From assembly GCA_028023455.1 (NCBI GenBank), contig JAQFVV010012544.1:1560501-1624500 (forward strand): a stretch of DNA of 64,000 nucleotides, given 5' to 3'. The DNA is from Epiperipatus broadwayi (Eukaryota; Onychophora; Udeonychophora; Euonychophora; Peripatidae). Shown piece after piece: positions 37,061-50,210 of this stretch; the first letter of the stretch is position 1; each line of letters starts with the position of its first letter. The notes beneath the pieces are model-generated. The model was given only the letters and a program-made list of their open reading frames with translations, made no database searches and was not told the origin of the DNA. Position numbers and translations under genes: made by a program.

Positions 37061-39827
37061 TATATATATATAATATTTATTATGTAGATATTATTTTATC
37101 AATTGTACTCACAATTTCCTTTTGATATAGAATAAAATAATATAATGCAATATGTACATGTTTGCACAGCTTCTATATTTAAGTATTATTTAAATGAAGT
37201 AATAATGATTTATCAACAACAATATCATAAAACATTTAACTTTTTATGATCAGTTATACTACTTAATAAACAACTTTTAGTAGTTTATTTAAATGTACTC
37301 CTCACATAATAAACTAATTAGTATTATTAATTATTAAGCATAAACATCATGTGTGGATAGTATTATTATACAGTTATGAAACACAGATGAGTAAAAGAAT
37401 TAGGAATGGATTGGAAGTCTTTAAGATGTGATAATGGAAAAAAATGAAATAAATTAGTCGAATGAATAAAATGACAAATGAAGTTTTGGAAAATATAAAT
37501 GAAAAAAAGAAGATTGTTTAAGGAAATTAGAGATACAAAAACTGGATTGGACATATTTTAAAAAGTAAGAACAATTCAATGAAAGATTTTTCTGAGAAAA
37601 TGGTGAATGAAAACTTGAATAAAAGATGGAAAAGTCTGATTTCATTGGATGATATAAAAGATGGGGGAAAATATTTGGAACTAAGTATCTGAACAATGAG
37701 AAAGGAGAATATGATGAAATTAGTTGTGATACTGCTGTTTGCACTTATTTATATGACAGAGCACTATTGGTTGATATAAGTCTAAATTATTTTCATATTC
37801 ATAATCACTTCCATAATTTTAATATTTTCTATTACATATTTGTAATATATTCTCTCCATATTTATTCAATTTCTTACAAAAAAATCAAGTCAGATGGCAC
37901 ATAATTTAATAACCTTGTGTTTACAAATGTTATATATAGAGCTCACAAAACAAACACTTAACAAGCTTTGTAGAATACCCCCAACCTCAGACCAGTTTAT
38001 TACTTAACAACTTTCTCAGGTTCAATAAAATAGGATTCAAACTAATAAGAAAAAGGTGCAAAGGTTAAAAGGTCTTATAAAATGATGACCTAACTAGTAG
38101 TATAAATAGATAGATTGTCACCTATTCAAAATCCTCCATCAGTTTCAAGTTTATTTTTGTTTGTAGCAGTTGAAATTTAAAAACTCCAATTAAATTTTAA
38201 AGAGTAATTTTATTTAAATTTTATTTTTTAAGCTGAGTATGTTAGGCTGAATTAAAACTATCTAGGCACACTTATCTAAACAGAAACAGTAGGGGAACTG
38301 AAATATTTATACCTGTAAGGTTTAGTGGTTATGTCATTAAATTATTAGAATGTTTAGAATATTATCTTTTAAATTTTCTGTATTGGAGAACATCAAAAGT
38401 TATTGTTATTGCCATTATACTGACTCAAGAATTCTTATCAGTTTTCAAATCTATTTTAACATCTACATTATAATCAAAGTTGCTACAGAATATTTAAATT
38501 TCTTATGGGAAAGAATGTTACAGAAAGTATTGATAATTTCTTGACATTTTTTTTAAAATATTTGTTTGTGTCAAATATTGTCCAGAATTTATTTATCTAA
38601 AATAAAAGATTTTAATTCATTGGATAAAAACTAAATTTTTGACATGATGAATGTATCTTATCAGACATTTTAAAATACTTTATTAAATCTACAAAAGAAA
38701 TAATTAAATTAATAAAATATTATACTTGAATGAAAAAGTATATTTGAGCTTATTTAAATAAAGACATTATATTGTTAACTTATTAAAGCACAAGTAAAAG
38801 AATTCACTTATAATAACCTTCTGTTTGCTTCATCTTTGGAAAAAAGAAATAATTTTTCTTCAGATGGAGTAATAAAAAATCAATTTGCAACAAACTAGTT
38901 AATAATTAGTATGTGAAATTTTAAAATGTTTTACTTGATAAAAAATGGAAATATAAAATATTCCAGCAAAATGACATTTGTTTAAGGAAATTAAATAATT
39001 TTTCTACATTTAATTATTTTATATTGCCTAAAATGTTATAAAATCTGCAAGTTATTTTTCCCTCCAAGTGTTGCTATGGAGACCACTGTGGTCATTAATA
39101 TGATATTTGGATTAAATATTTTTCTCCTGAAAATATTTGAGAATGTTGGATAAATATTATTTATCAGAAGTTTTATTATAAAATATTCACATTACTATTA
39201 CAAATTTAGAATAATTTGTATAATGGATTAAGTTGGGAACCTAAATTCAAATACTAGTGAACTATTTATTTCAATTTAATAAACATAGAGCATAATTTAT
39301 ATTCATGGATACTTGTTTGAATGACCCTAAATTCATTCTATACTTGCTAGCTTGATTGTTTGAAATTTTATTAAGGATATCCAAAAAAAAAAACATTTTC
39401 TATATTTCATAGTTATAATATAGGTTTTAATATCATAATTATATTGTATTATATGATGGATATGTCTGTTGTCCACAAGATGTTATTACCAACAGTTCTC
39501 TTTATCTGCCAGTTTAAATAAAAAAAAATTAAAAAGTCTAAATTATAAAAGTGAAAACCTTACCCAATATATATATGCACACCCACCTATTACTTTTCCT
39601 ACTTTATCAATATGTGCATTTTTAAGCATATACTACATGTAAGTGAAGGCAACATGTGATGTTAGAACATTACCAAAAGCATCTAATAACATATCTAAAT
39701 TATAAAGGTTATAAAAAAATTGTTTAAAATCTTATATCCATAAAAAGATATATATATCTCTTGTCTTTTCTGCAATCTGTTATTAATAGTTAATTAATGT
39801 CAAAGTTTATTCTTTGGCTATTAATTA
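37061..39827. other. AT-rich spacer, nothing recognised
   Basis: Overlapping minus-strand frames at 37366-37554 and 37454-37744 are rich in Ser, Phe, Leu and Pro because the + strand is purine-rich (37380-37720). Neither resembles a family. No RNA gene or element end is seen. Confidence 0.5.
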
Positions 39828-40141
39828 AAGAGGACTTGAACCCAGATTTTCAATCTCATACAATCATTCACTCTATCTAATATAACCAATACACATGATC
39901 ACATACACATGAAAATAGATGGATGAACTCCAATATAAGTCTCATTGCTGAACCAGCATTCATCATTTGGTCAAATCATCAACTCCCACACACATATATA
40001 ACTGATGATTTCTGGTTCAGCATGAAATACATATATTGGAGATCATTTATCTTTTTCACATGTATGTGTTCATGTGTATTGGTTATATTGAATAGAAAGG
40101 ATGACTGTAGGGAGCTTGAAAGTCTGGCTTCAAGTCCCCTT
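39828..40141. repeat. foldback related to 4212-4720, shortened
   Basis: Ends read GAGGACTTGAACCCAGA and the inverse of GGGGACTTGAAGCCAGA. Arms run about 39830-39975 and 40005-40141. Shared inner blocks include CACATGAAAA/TTTTTCACATG, CAATACACATGA and GAACCAGCA/TGGTTCAGCATGAAATACAT. The centre of the longer copy is missing. Flanks TTTAATT on both sides could be part of a target duplication. Confidence 0.8.
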
Positions 40142-40627
40142 TAATTACATCAAGGTTAAGTATATACACTTTACTTGTATCTCAATGTTACATTTTTCTA
40201 TATATTCTTTTTTAATAATTATCTGCTATTGAATTTAAAGTTAAAATAATACATGTGTCATATCTGCATCATAATCTATATTTTATTTCATTCATTGTTG
40301 AATTTAGGTGCTAAAATATGGGATCTTCTTGTTTATTATAAATTAAACTTTCCATATTCTCTCTGTTTTATTTTTTTAATTATCTATTATTGAATTTTGA
40401 AAATTAAAGTATATATGCTTATTCTGCAAATTTTATTATAAAATTATAATTAGTGAAGACCACATGGAGCTAGAATAAGATCATACTAAATTGATTAACT
40501 AATGATGGAATGAAAAATTTACATTCTAAATATCAAAATTTAAATAACAGCCTTAAAAAGTGAATAGTATGAAGTCTTAATTTGTTACAAATAATATATG
40601 TATTTTATAAAATTTATTTCTTAAACA

Positions 40628-40777
40628 CTGTTGACTTTGAGTTAGTTGAAAAGATAACTGATTAATCAGTATAAACTAATTAATAGCACTAAGCTAGCTT
40701 TTGGCAAAAAATTGCCAGAATCATTTGTTTATATTTATTAATTGCTTACCTTTTCAACTAAACTTGAAGTCAATGAG
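40628..40777. repeat. 150-bp element with ~40-bp inverted ends
   Basis: About 40628-40667 and 40738-40777 are inverted (TTGACTT-AGTT-AGTTGAAAAG). No frame. Probably a small MITE; the inner part has a second short palindrome (CTGATTAATCAG). Confidence 0.6.
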
Positions 40778-43019
40778 GGTTCAAGAATTACATAGTTTGT
40801 TGTAAAGAGTTATTAATTTGATATTTATAAAATATAATGTCATATGAAATGAGAACTGATTTGTGAAAAACAAACCAAAAGTTATGTAATCCTTATTCAT
40901 GGGCAATGTATTTTATTATAAATGGTCAATATCCATGGTTATCCATTTAAACATTTTATTGTTCACTTTAATTTTGGAAAAGAATATTATACAATCCTTA
41001 TGATGAAATTCTTTACCATAATAAATGTGTTGGATTTCTTATTTACTTCTTTATTATTATAATTAATTATCAGTAAAATAACTATATGTATTGAATTGTT
41101 TTATTTGTATAAATCATCTATTTATCTGCATTTTTTTTTTATCAAACCACATAAATGCTCATAAATTAGATAAGGGAACTATTAATGAATAATCATTTAA
41201 AGTTATATAAGCATGTGTTTTCTTTAAACCATATAGAGTTCTAAGAATGATATATTTTTGATTTAGCTATTTAAGTAAATAAAAAAAGGCGATATCATGA
41301 AATTGGAATATTGCTCAAGTAACTTTGATATATGTATTTTACTTATTTGAGGGTTTTTAAGATGGCAGGGTGAGGACATTAATACTTTGACACACTTAAA
41401 GTAAATAGAATAATTTACATTTTTCTTTTTTATTATTATTTTTATTCAGGTATTTAGATATTAGTATGATAAAGTTTATTTAATTTCCCTTTCAGAAATC
41501 ATTTAAATAATAAAAAGAAATCCTTTGAAATGTGTGGGAGAATTCCATAAAAATTGTGTCTGAAAGAACAAACTTTCTGGTTGAAAGAATATATTAGGAA
41601 AAAATATTTTTAGTAGTAAATATTTTGAAACTCAAGATATATGAAAATTGAAATGGTTTTTCCTACATATAAATTTGAATAAATCATAGGTTACTAAAGC
41701 AAATTTGTACTTCATTAATATTTGCCATATAGTGAAATTTGTCTCTTTTGCCATTTAATAATAGTAAAAACATATCTCTCAATTTTAAAATAAAAGTTTG
41801 TTTTATGTTATGAGACATGTATCTACTTCCTATGGATTATTTTTACCATATATGGTAGATTCAGCCTATTATATTTCTTCTCATAGCTATTAATCTGTGT
41901 GAATTTGAAGTAGTAACTTCTGGGGCAGCATTTAGATGAATATTTTTATGTTACTTTTATTTTTAGGATGTTATATGTTTAAATTGCATAAAAAAAAAAT
42001 TAATTAATTGAGATCTAATGGAATATTTAATATATATATATATATATATTGCTTACCATGATTAATTAACCATAATATCCAACATATGTTTATAACATTA
42101 CGTCATTTAAGTATTTTATATATTTTTTATTTTCAAGATTATTATTATCATTATATATCTGAACACACAAATGCACAAATATAATTTCTATTGCATTGAA
42201 ATATATTTGAAATTTATAGATATTTAATAAACTATAGATTTCAAATATACAGTATGTAATTAACACACTTGAATCTATTTTCAATTAATAAATATTGAAA
42301 GTACATTACTTATTGTGTTTTATCATTAAGAATTTTGCTAATGTGACTCACATTTTGTTCCAATTTATTAATTACATTTGGTGCAACAAGTGTTTTATTT
42401 ATTATTATATTAATGAAAAGCTAACTAAATCCTATTCAATGATTTTTTATATAAGTTTATCTAGTTCTTAGTCAATATATAATATGTCTTTTTTCTACAT
42501 AATTAATTTTAAATCATATTTTTTTTGTTTTATTATAAATAAATGTATATTTGATATTTAAATCTGACTATGTCTTATAGTGTCCTTGTTAAGTTTATTT
42601 ATTTGATTGTTTAAGTCTTGCAATAGTGTTAAATCACTTTCATATTTCATGGTTATGGAATGGGTTTGAACTTGATTTAGCACTTGCTTATTTGTATCCT
42701 CTGATGAATGGTATTCTTAATAAATTATACTATTACATAGTATGAAGAAATTGTTATACTGATGGTAAGTTCATGTTTTGTTACAATGTGTTATTAAACT
42801 ACTCTTTGGCTAAATAATTAGTTTAAATTTTTCAATCTTTATTAATAATCAAAAGTTATTGGTTATCTTTCTAAAGCAAGTTTTTTTATTTATTCAGATA
42901 GAAAGATTGGTGGCTGAGAGAAAATAAAATTCCTCTGAATCTTAACCACAAATGCAGTGCACTGTTCTTTAAATGTTTAATAAATTAATAATTATTCCTC
43001 ATCCTATTATCATATATAT
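40778..43019. other. AT-rich spacer, nothing recognised
   Basis: Only short frames; (AT)n at 42031-42048. No element boundaries recognised. Confidence 0.5.
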
Positions 43020-43262
43020 ATATATAAGGGACTTGAACTCAGACTTTCAAACTTCCTTCAGCTATCCAATCCATCTTATGAAAGCCATCCCCAATATATG
43101 TATTTCATGTTGAACCAGCAATCATCAGTTTGTCCAGATCACTATCTCTTGCACATATATACAATTAATGGTCAGTTTATATTAAGATGTAAAATCTTTA
43201 CACTTTAATGGACAAGTTTTAATCTTTTCTATTCTCCAGCTCTTCAGCCATCCATGTCATTA
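43020..43262. repeat. single-arm copy of the 4212-type foldback
   Basis: Starts AGGGACTTGAACTCAGACTT and follows the left arm of 4212-4720 in order (CTTATG-AAGCCA, TCATGTTGAACCAGCA, TTTATATTAAGA, ACTTTAATGGACA, CTCTTCAGCCATCCAT). The right arm is absent. Preceded by (AT)n. Confidence 0.75.
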
Positions 43263-44729
43263 AAAATCTGAAAATGAAATGCTCAAATTCTCTGTTGATG
43301 CCAATACTATTATCATACCCATGTTGATTTTAAGTCAGTCTGACTCCTCATACAAAGGACCTTAATATATATACTTATTTAGCCTCATAAGTTTTGTTAA
43401 TTAGTAGTAATTGATAGATTCCTGGCAACATCAAAAGATAAAGTTGTCTCTGTTTACATGTATACAATCTCTTAATTTCCATTATTTATCAAACTAAAAA
43501 TCTATAAAGAATATACTCAATATATATATATGCTAATGAACTCAGAGAAAGGTTATACTTTTAGCAAATTCAAACTGTCACAGATAGATGCACTTTTTTA
43601 TTTATTGACTGATAATAATTATCTAGTTTTTGAGTTGTACATAAAATATGAAATATTTTTACTAAATATTTCTGAACACAGAATATTGAATATTTTATGT
43701 TATTGATATTTTCCCATTTTAGAATCAAAATTTTGTCAGCCTTATTAGTAGTATTAATTGTTTTTGTACCATGAAAAATTCTTATTTGATAGAATAAATT
43801 CATTCCATTCTAAACATTATTGAAGTGATTTTTATTTAGGTTTATTCTCAGAGAAAAAAATAATGAATGCTTTTTTTTTACTTTCTGTAAATTTAATGAT
43901 TGTTTCATCATGTTTTTTTTAAACCATACATACTCACACAGGATTTGTTTTTAATATGAATTTCAATTTTTACAATAAATCTTCAAGCAGTATATTAATG
44001 AGAATAATTGCTATAACTTAAATATTCTCAGAAATTCCTCTACCTTTTCTGAGATGCAAATGAGATCTTAACACCAATAATGATTACGTAAAAATAGAAT
44101 AACATCAATAATTCTATTTTTAATTATTTTTTAACAATAAACCGATATTACTATTTTTATCATCAATTGTTTTTAATTGTTTTTTTCTTTTTTATAATTT
44201 ACTAAATCTATCATCTTCATAAATTTTGACTATCAATATTAGAAAAAGGACTAAAAGTTTCAATATGAAAAATGTGCCATCTTTTGTTCAATTCTATATA
44301 ATTTTAGAAAATTAAACAACTTCATCATTTAAAAAAAATGAATATTTCCATCCAATAAAAAGATATTTGACAATCGTTTGTGAATAGATAATAAGCTAAA
44401 TTACCAGAAATACAAATAGTTATGGAATTATTTTGTTCTAATATGAGAGTTAGAATTATTATATTAGTGTAAGTATAACTTCCTTGAGAATTAGTGGGTA
44501 CTTGAGAGAAAATTATGATGCTAATGTGACAGCAATGGGAAAGCATTATAAATAAATGCTTTTAAATAAAAAAACACCTATCATGTTAGATGGCATGCCA
44601 TTTAGCTTTTAAAGTGTATTGTCTTGAAGATTCATCTACTTTGATTTTATAATATAAAATCTGTTATAATAATTTCAAAACCTAGAAGAAATTGGAATTC
44701 CTTTTAGACTTAGCAGTTCAAGCCAGATA
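43263..44729. other. AT-rich spacer, nothing recognised
   Basis: The short minus-strand frames at 43570-43803 and 44325-44546 have no domain or start context that supports a gene. Confidence 0.5.
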
Positions 44730-44828
44730 AATTTTTTTTTTTTTCTATGTCAAATCATTGACTGGGAAGTGAATCTGGGCCAGCTATTTAAAAGGAAGCT
44801 ATGCTAATTACTAGGCCACCGATGGTTG
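44730..44828 (-). mobile_element. tRNA-derived SINE, minus strand
   Basis: On the minus strand an A-box-like TGGCCTAGTAATTAGCATAG (within 44798-44818) and a B-box-like AGATTCACTTCC (44764-44775) are followed by an A-rich tail (T-run at 44732-44744 on +). It is similar in type to the SINE at 3286. The cloverleaf is incomplete. Confidence 0.75.
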
Positions 44829-46712
44829 ACTAGTTTTATTTATAATTGGTGAATAACTTTCTTGACTATAAAAAACTAGAATTTTTATATTCATTGATAC
44901 TTTTATCTAAACTTACTTTAAACCTAGAAATTTAAAATTTGGTTAACAAGTTTTTGATGGAATCTAAAAGTTGACAGGAAATGCTGATGCCAGATAACAA
45001 GACTAAACTCTATGACTTTTGGATCTAGGGTTTTGAAGTAAAAACAATAAAGTAAAAATTCTTCACCATTAGATTAAAAAATATGATACCGGAAAAATGA
45101 TATTGATATAATAAAATCAGAAATTGATACAACTTAACATTAACTAATAATTATAACAACAGTAACAACTAAAACAACTAATATATTGTTTAACACCACC
45201 AAATCTCAAATAAGTTTTTATTCATATTAAGTAAAATGCTCTAGATTTCATATTAGGAATATAAAAATCTATAACTATTAGTATGGCTAGTTGTTTATCT
45301 TATAATTTGATTGCAAATCCTAAGTTACTTTTTTATTTGATAAAAGTAGCCTTTAACATGCATCTTTTTGCATGCTAAAGTGATTCAATTTCCTACTATT
45401 ATATGGATTTAAATAAGCAAAAAAATTGTTCTATGATGATGCTCATAGACAATTTTGTTTACCTAACTAAAAAGATATAGATACTGATAATAAAAATTCC
45501 ATCAATATGATAGACTTGGAAAATAATGAAGATCATCAATAGCATGTCTATTCTTCAAAGAATTAAAATCAATCAAGAATTCCAGAGTTTATTAAAATAT
45601 ATAAATAAAAAATAAAACATTTAATAAAATGCACCTATATCATCAATATATAGGCTTGATTTCTAAATAGAAAATAGTTACCCAATTCCCCAGAAGATTA
45701 TCCAAAAATTATGAGTATAAAAATGTTAGGGCAATTGAAGTATATGGCAATCAAACTGAGTTCCCAATTATTCTCAGTGTCAGGTATTATAATATATTCT
45801 AGATAAATATAGTACACATATTTGTAAGAATATGATAATTTTTATTTAAGACAACATATTACATTCTCTAGTTCTTGTAATGATAAGCCATTTTTAATAT
45901 AGTATTTGATACAGTTTGTAAATGGATGAAAATGGTCAAACACCATGACTTCTACCCAAAACATTGGCATTTGGCAATAAAATAACTTTTACAGTAAACC
46001 AGTTAAATTTTTTTTATTTTTAGAACAATATTTAACTAATTTTCTTCTTCATCTGAAAATAATGGATAGGCAGAAATAATAATGCAAAAGGCAAAACAAA
46101 GAACTCTTTAAAAAATACAAGAAACTGAAATATTTATTTAGCCATCTTAGATGTCTATGAGTTATACATTGAGAATAATTTTTCATTTATAAAACTGAAT
46201 TCAAACAGATAGTTGAAACAAATCAGAGTAATGACAATTTCCAAATGAGCATTAAATTATTGTGATATATGTACAGTAGAATAATCAAAATAGAGTCTTA
46301 CTATTATTATAACCAAACAGGGCCTTCAAGCTTCACTGTGAAATTCAAAAAAGGAAAACATCATGAACACTAATTTACAAGTGAACTTTGGAATAGAAGA
46401 ACACTAATTTGAAAAGCAATCAGAAAACCTTTTTCAAAAAATAACAGCATGGACACCATCAGAAAAAACATTTGATGTTGTAATGAGGACAATATCTACA
46501 AAAAATTCCAAAAATCAGATAATATCCAAAATGTTTTGAAGATGATATAATGACTAAACTAATATTATCAACAATGAAGGAATGTTATAATCATGTTCAA
46601 CTAGCTTAATGTCAGTCAATAAAAAAATAAATTCAAAAACCAAATTTATAGATCAATATTATTGTTAATTGAGAATATAATGAATAACTATATTACCAAT
46701 CAATTGTAGGCT
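44829..46712. other. AT-rich spacer, nothing recognised
   Basis: No frame above noise and no repeat ends recognised. Confidence 0.5.
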
Positions 46713-47110
46713 TCGCATTCTCACACGCATATTCTTGAGGTTTACAGCCTTAGTAAATATTACTTATGTAATCAATGTGCACTTAAATAAATTTATAATT
46801 ACAACTTTAAATTATTGTAATAGATTTCTAACTATAAGATCTTTCCATTGACTCGGTGTAAATGGAAAGATTTTGTGAGTACTAATGTGTAATAGGAATT
46901 GTGGACTTAATCAGTGAAGTATTGAATAGTTTCACACTCTCAGATCTAACTGCTTCAGCTTCACCTATTCATATAGAAAGTAGCTTGAAGTAAAGAAGGG
47001 TTCCTCTCTTTTCTTCCAAAGCATAAACTTGTGGTTAAGATCTGTAGAGGTCCCTACCTTCGCATTTTCATGCACATATTCTTGAGGTTTACAGCCTTAG
47101 TAAATATATT
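46713..47110 (-). repeat. reverse-oriented copy of the ~340-bp tandem family
   Basis: The block CTTCGCATT-TCA--C-CATATTCTTGAGG...CAGCCTTAGTAAATAT occurs at about 46713 and again at about 47059, a period near 346. Between them the minus strand matches the 32760 unit in order: AG-GACCTCTACA, GAGGAACCCT, CTTCACTGATTAAGTCCAC, CAAAATCTTTCCATTTAC. Confidence 0.75.
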
Positions 47111-47578
47111 GTGGTTTATAGAGAAACTGTAAGTAAGAACTCACTTCAGAGCATCTCTTAACATTCTTGATATAATTTATTGAGAACTAATAATTGAAAA
47201 TTAATCTTGATAGTTCGGTATGTTATAACAAACTTAGCAAAAAATCTATACTTAAGCTAATTATCTAAATAGCATTAATTGCTATTTATTTGACTTCTGG
47301 CTAAATCCAGTAGTACTTGTAATGTTAGAAATGACAATTCAGTTACTGAACTTAAATTATTTGTATATGAAATATATGCTCATTGTAAATATTTTTAAAC
47401 TAACATTTAAACATCTGAATCATTTGCTTAATTTTAAATGCAATAGACATATTAAACTATGATCACCATAAAATTATTCTATGTAATCTTGTATTTTTAA
47501 TGGTAACTAGAACAATACTAAACCATCAAAACATCACAAGATCACCATTTCATATGCTTACTCATTTTATTAATAAAA

Positions 47579-47885
47579 GTACCAAACTCTTCATACTGTA
47601 ATGCCAGTAAGTGCAAGATATCATTATCAATGGATACAGGAAGGTTTGCGTATAAAATTCCTATATGATTCCTACTAATCTAACATACCCAGACTAGTTT
47701 CTAGCTGGTGGCTTTCATCATTGAGGAATCTTGGATTTGAGAGCACCACAAAGCTCTTCACTGATGAAAGTCACCAGCTAGAAACTAGTCTGAGGATTTT
47801 GGATGAGTAGGGACTAGATAGAGATATTATGCAAAAACCTCTCTCCATTTATTGATTACAACTTGGTGGTACTACTGTATGTAAG
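47579..47885. repeat. CATCAGTGA-family foldback copy
   Basis: Arms about 47585-47735 and 47755-47880 are inverted and carry the family blocks: CAGACTAGTTTCTAGCTGGTGG, CTTTCATCA-TGAGGA and their inverses, TATTGATTA and TGGTGGTACTACTGTATG. Loop of about 20 bases. Confidence 0.8.
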
Positions 47886-48063
47886 TATATGAAACAGTAT
47901 TCATATGATGTTTTGATGTTTTTTATACATATCCTGTCTAATAGTAACTGTGGTTTTTGACAAACCAAAGATACCAAAATGTATAAATGCTGAACTGTAT
48001 GACTATACAAATGAATGAGCTGGGGTTGAAAACATTATGGTGTTAACCAAATAGGTAAAAGTT

Positions 48064-48253
48064 GGCTGTTGGAGAGTTGCATTAGATCATAAGTTCTATG
48101 TGCAATGCTCTTAAACCCAACACTCACTGATGAAAGACACAAGCTAAGATGTTGAATGATGAGATAATAGATAGAGATTGTATGCACAAATCCACTGCAT
48201 CCATTGATTATGAAGGCTTTCACCTGGTGGCACTACTGCTAGGAGACTTTGGT
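48064..48253. repeat. single-arm CATCAGTGA-family copy
   Basis: Follows the right half of 28923-29417 in order (GAGAGTTGCATTAGATCATAAG, ACTCACTGATGAAAG, GTATGCACAAA, GCATCCATTGATTA, CTGGTGGCACTACTG, GAGACTTTGG). The left arm is missing. Confidence 0.75.
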
Positions 48254-48902
48254 ACTCTTAAAACAAAATTAATTAAGCATAAATTTATGCAACTCTTTAT
48301 TTGATGTCCATTAATTTATAATAATTATATGTATGCTATTTTTCAGTGTAATTCTTATATATTAACTTTTTTAATTTTCCCATGTTTAAATTTGTATCAT
48401 TTAATTCTACAATGGTGATAAACAAGGTGTATTTGGTGTAAACATAGAAAAAAATTAAGTTGTCTGTTGTGTTATGTTGTACTTCATTGTATGTTATTCT
48501 GATGATCAAAATATATAATTTAATTAACTACCATTTAAAAGACAAAATCAGAATATTACATTGGTGTATAACATCATTGAAATATAATGTGACATCATTC
48601 TATTTTGAATACATATTCTGCAATGATTAAGACTGATTTTTAACAGTACAATCTAAATTTCTTAGACTAAGTGCATTTTCAAACAATGGTTATTTTCTTA
48701 ATATAATAAGCAAATGCAATTGTGCCAACATCAAACCCTCTTTCACTGCATGCAGCAATGTATCTTAATTACTATGGGTGACATAAATTCATTATGCAAA
48801 CTTAAATACTTTCTGGATAAACAAGTAAATAAAGCAATTTACTAATATATTAATAATTTTATAGCACAAGTGGGCAATATTTTTGGCATATTTAAATAAA
48901 TC

Positions 48903-48958
48903 ACATTATATATTTATGACTCAAAACACAACATTATATATTTATGACTCAAAACACA
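48903..48958 (+). repeat. exact 28-bp tandem duplication
   Basis: 48903-48930 and 48931-48958 are identical (ACATTATATATTTATGACTC...), so the duplication is very recent. Confidence 0.95.
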
Positions 48959-49568
48959 ATCATATTAATTCTAAAAACAATTGCATCATTGTTCATTAGA
49001 TCAATTCGTTATTATTTTAAACTTGCTTAGAAAACCTTCAGTCACTCAAAGAAGTATTTATTATTTTTACTAAATGTAAATGCATTATAAAAGACATTGT
49101 CAATTTTTTTACCTTACTTTAGATAATTTATATCATTTAGAATTGCATTAATAGAACAGATGCTTATTGAAAAATTACTTTTTATATTAATTTCTATATA
49201 TTGTTATTTATCAAATAGTTGCAGAACATGGTCAGACAAAATTTCTGGACCACGGGACAAATGGTAGGTCATATGGGCACCATAATACATATGGATTTTC
49301 CACAAAGTATGAGTCCTGTTATAGACAACATAATAATTAATTATAATTACTAATATACAATGATTTTATATTAAATTAAATTAAATCATGTCTCAATTTT
49401 TATTTTTACTTTATTTAAAATATAGGTTTTTTACAATTTTTTAAAAATCTTATTTTAAATTCTAAAATGTCTCTATCTCAGAGTTTAATTCAAAATGCAC
49501 TTGGAACAAGAAAATGCTAATGGTAATATATTTAAATATTCTTAAATTGTGATAACAATTATTCAGTA

Positions 49569-50210
49569 TATATTACTTACAATAACTCCCCTCATACACA
49601 CTTTAATGCAAATTTTTTTTTAATGATACCTTTTATTTTCCTTTTGTACTCGAAAGCCAGTGGTGTGAGATGCCAAGGAAAGCATAAAAGCAAAACCAGG
49701 AAGAGGGATGTACCGCTAAGGAGTGCCCACCCATTCTGTGAGTAACTTCCACTCTCCCAACTTTTGTTAGCATTTTATCTACCCAGTTAAGCAAATGGAG
49801 GCTCCCAAAAGTGAAACGCTGAAATGAGACAGGATTCCTTTAAAGCAAAATTCTTTTTAATGATTCCTTTATTTTCCTGACAGTTTTGACTGTCCTGCAG
49901 TCTTCATCAGAGTGATCTTAATCTCCTCTATCTTTTAAAATCCTGTCTCATTTCAGCCTTTCACTTTTGAGAGTCTCCGTTTGTTTAACTGTGGTAGATA
50001 AAACACTAATGAGAGTTGGAGTAAGTGGATATTACTCATGAATGGGTGGGAACTCCTTAGTGGTGCATCCCTCTTCCTGGTTTCACTTTTCTGCTTCCCT
50101 CATTGTCTTGTGTCACCGGCTTTTGAGTGCAAAAGGAAAATAAAAGGAATCATTAAAACATTTTTTTTGCATTAAAGTGTATATGAGGGGAGTTATTATA
50201 AGCAATATAT
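49569..50210. repeat. ~640-bp foldback element, ~270-bp arms
   Basis: About 49569-49840 and 49933-50210 are inverted copies. Both hold AATAACTCCCCTCAT, CACTTTAATGCAAA, CTTTTGTACTCGAAAGCC-type, CCAGGAAGAGGGATG and GAAATGAGACAGGATT blocks. The roughly 90-base loop has its own small palindrome (TGACAGTTTTGACTGTCCTGCAG). GC content is above the flanks. No coding frame; it is unrelated to the other foldback groups apart from a CATCAGAGTGATC block in the loop. Confidence 0.85.

Noticed and set aside
37366-37744. Overlapping minus-strand frames of 62 and 96 codons
   Set aside because: Both are Phe/Ser/Leu-rich mirrors of a purine-rich + strand and overlap each other in different frames; no domain is seen.
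44325-44546. 73-codon minus-strand frame
   Set aside because: No recognisable domain, no exon signals, and a length expected by chance in a 64-kb six-frame scan.
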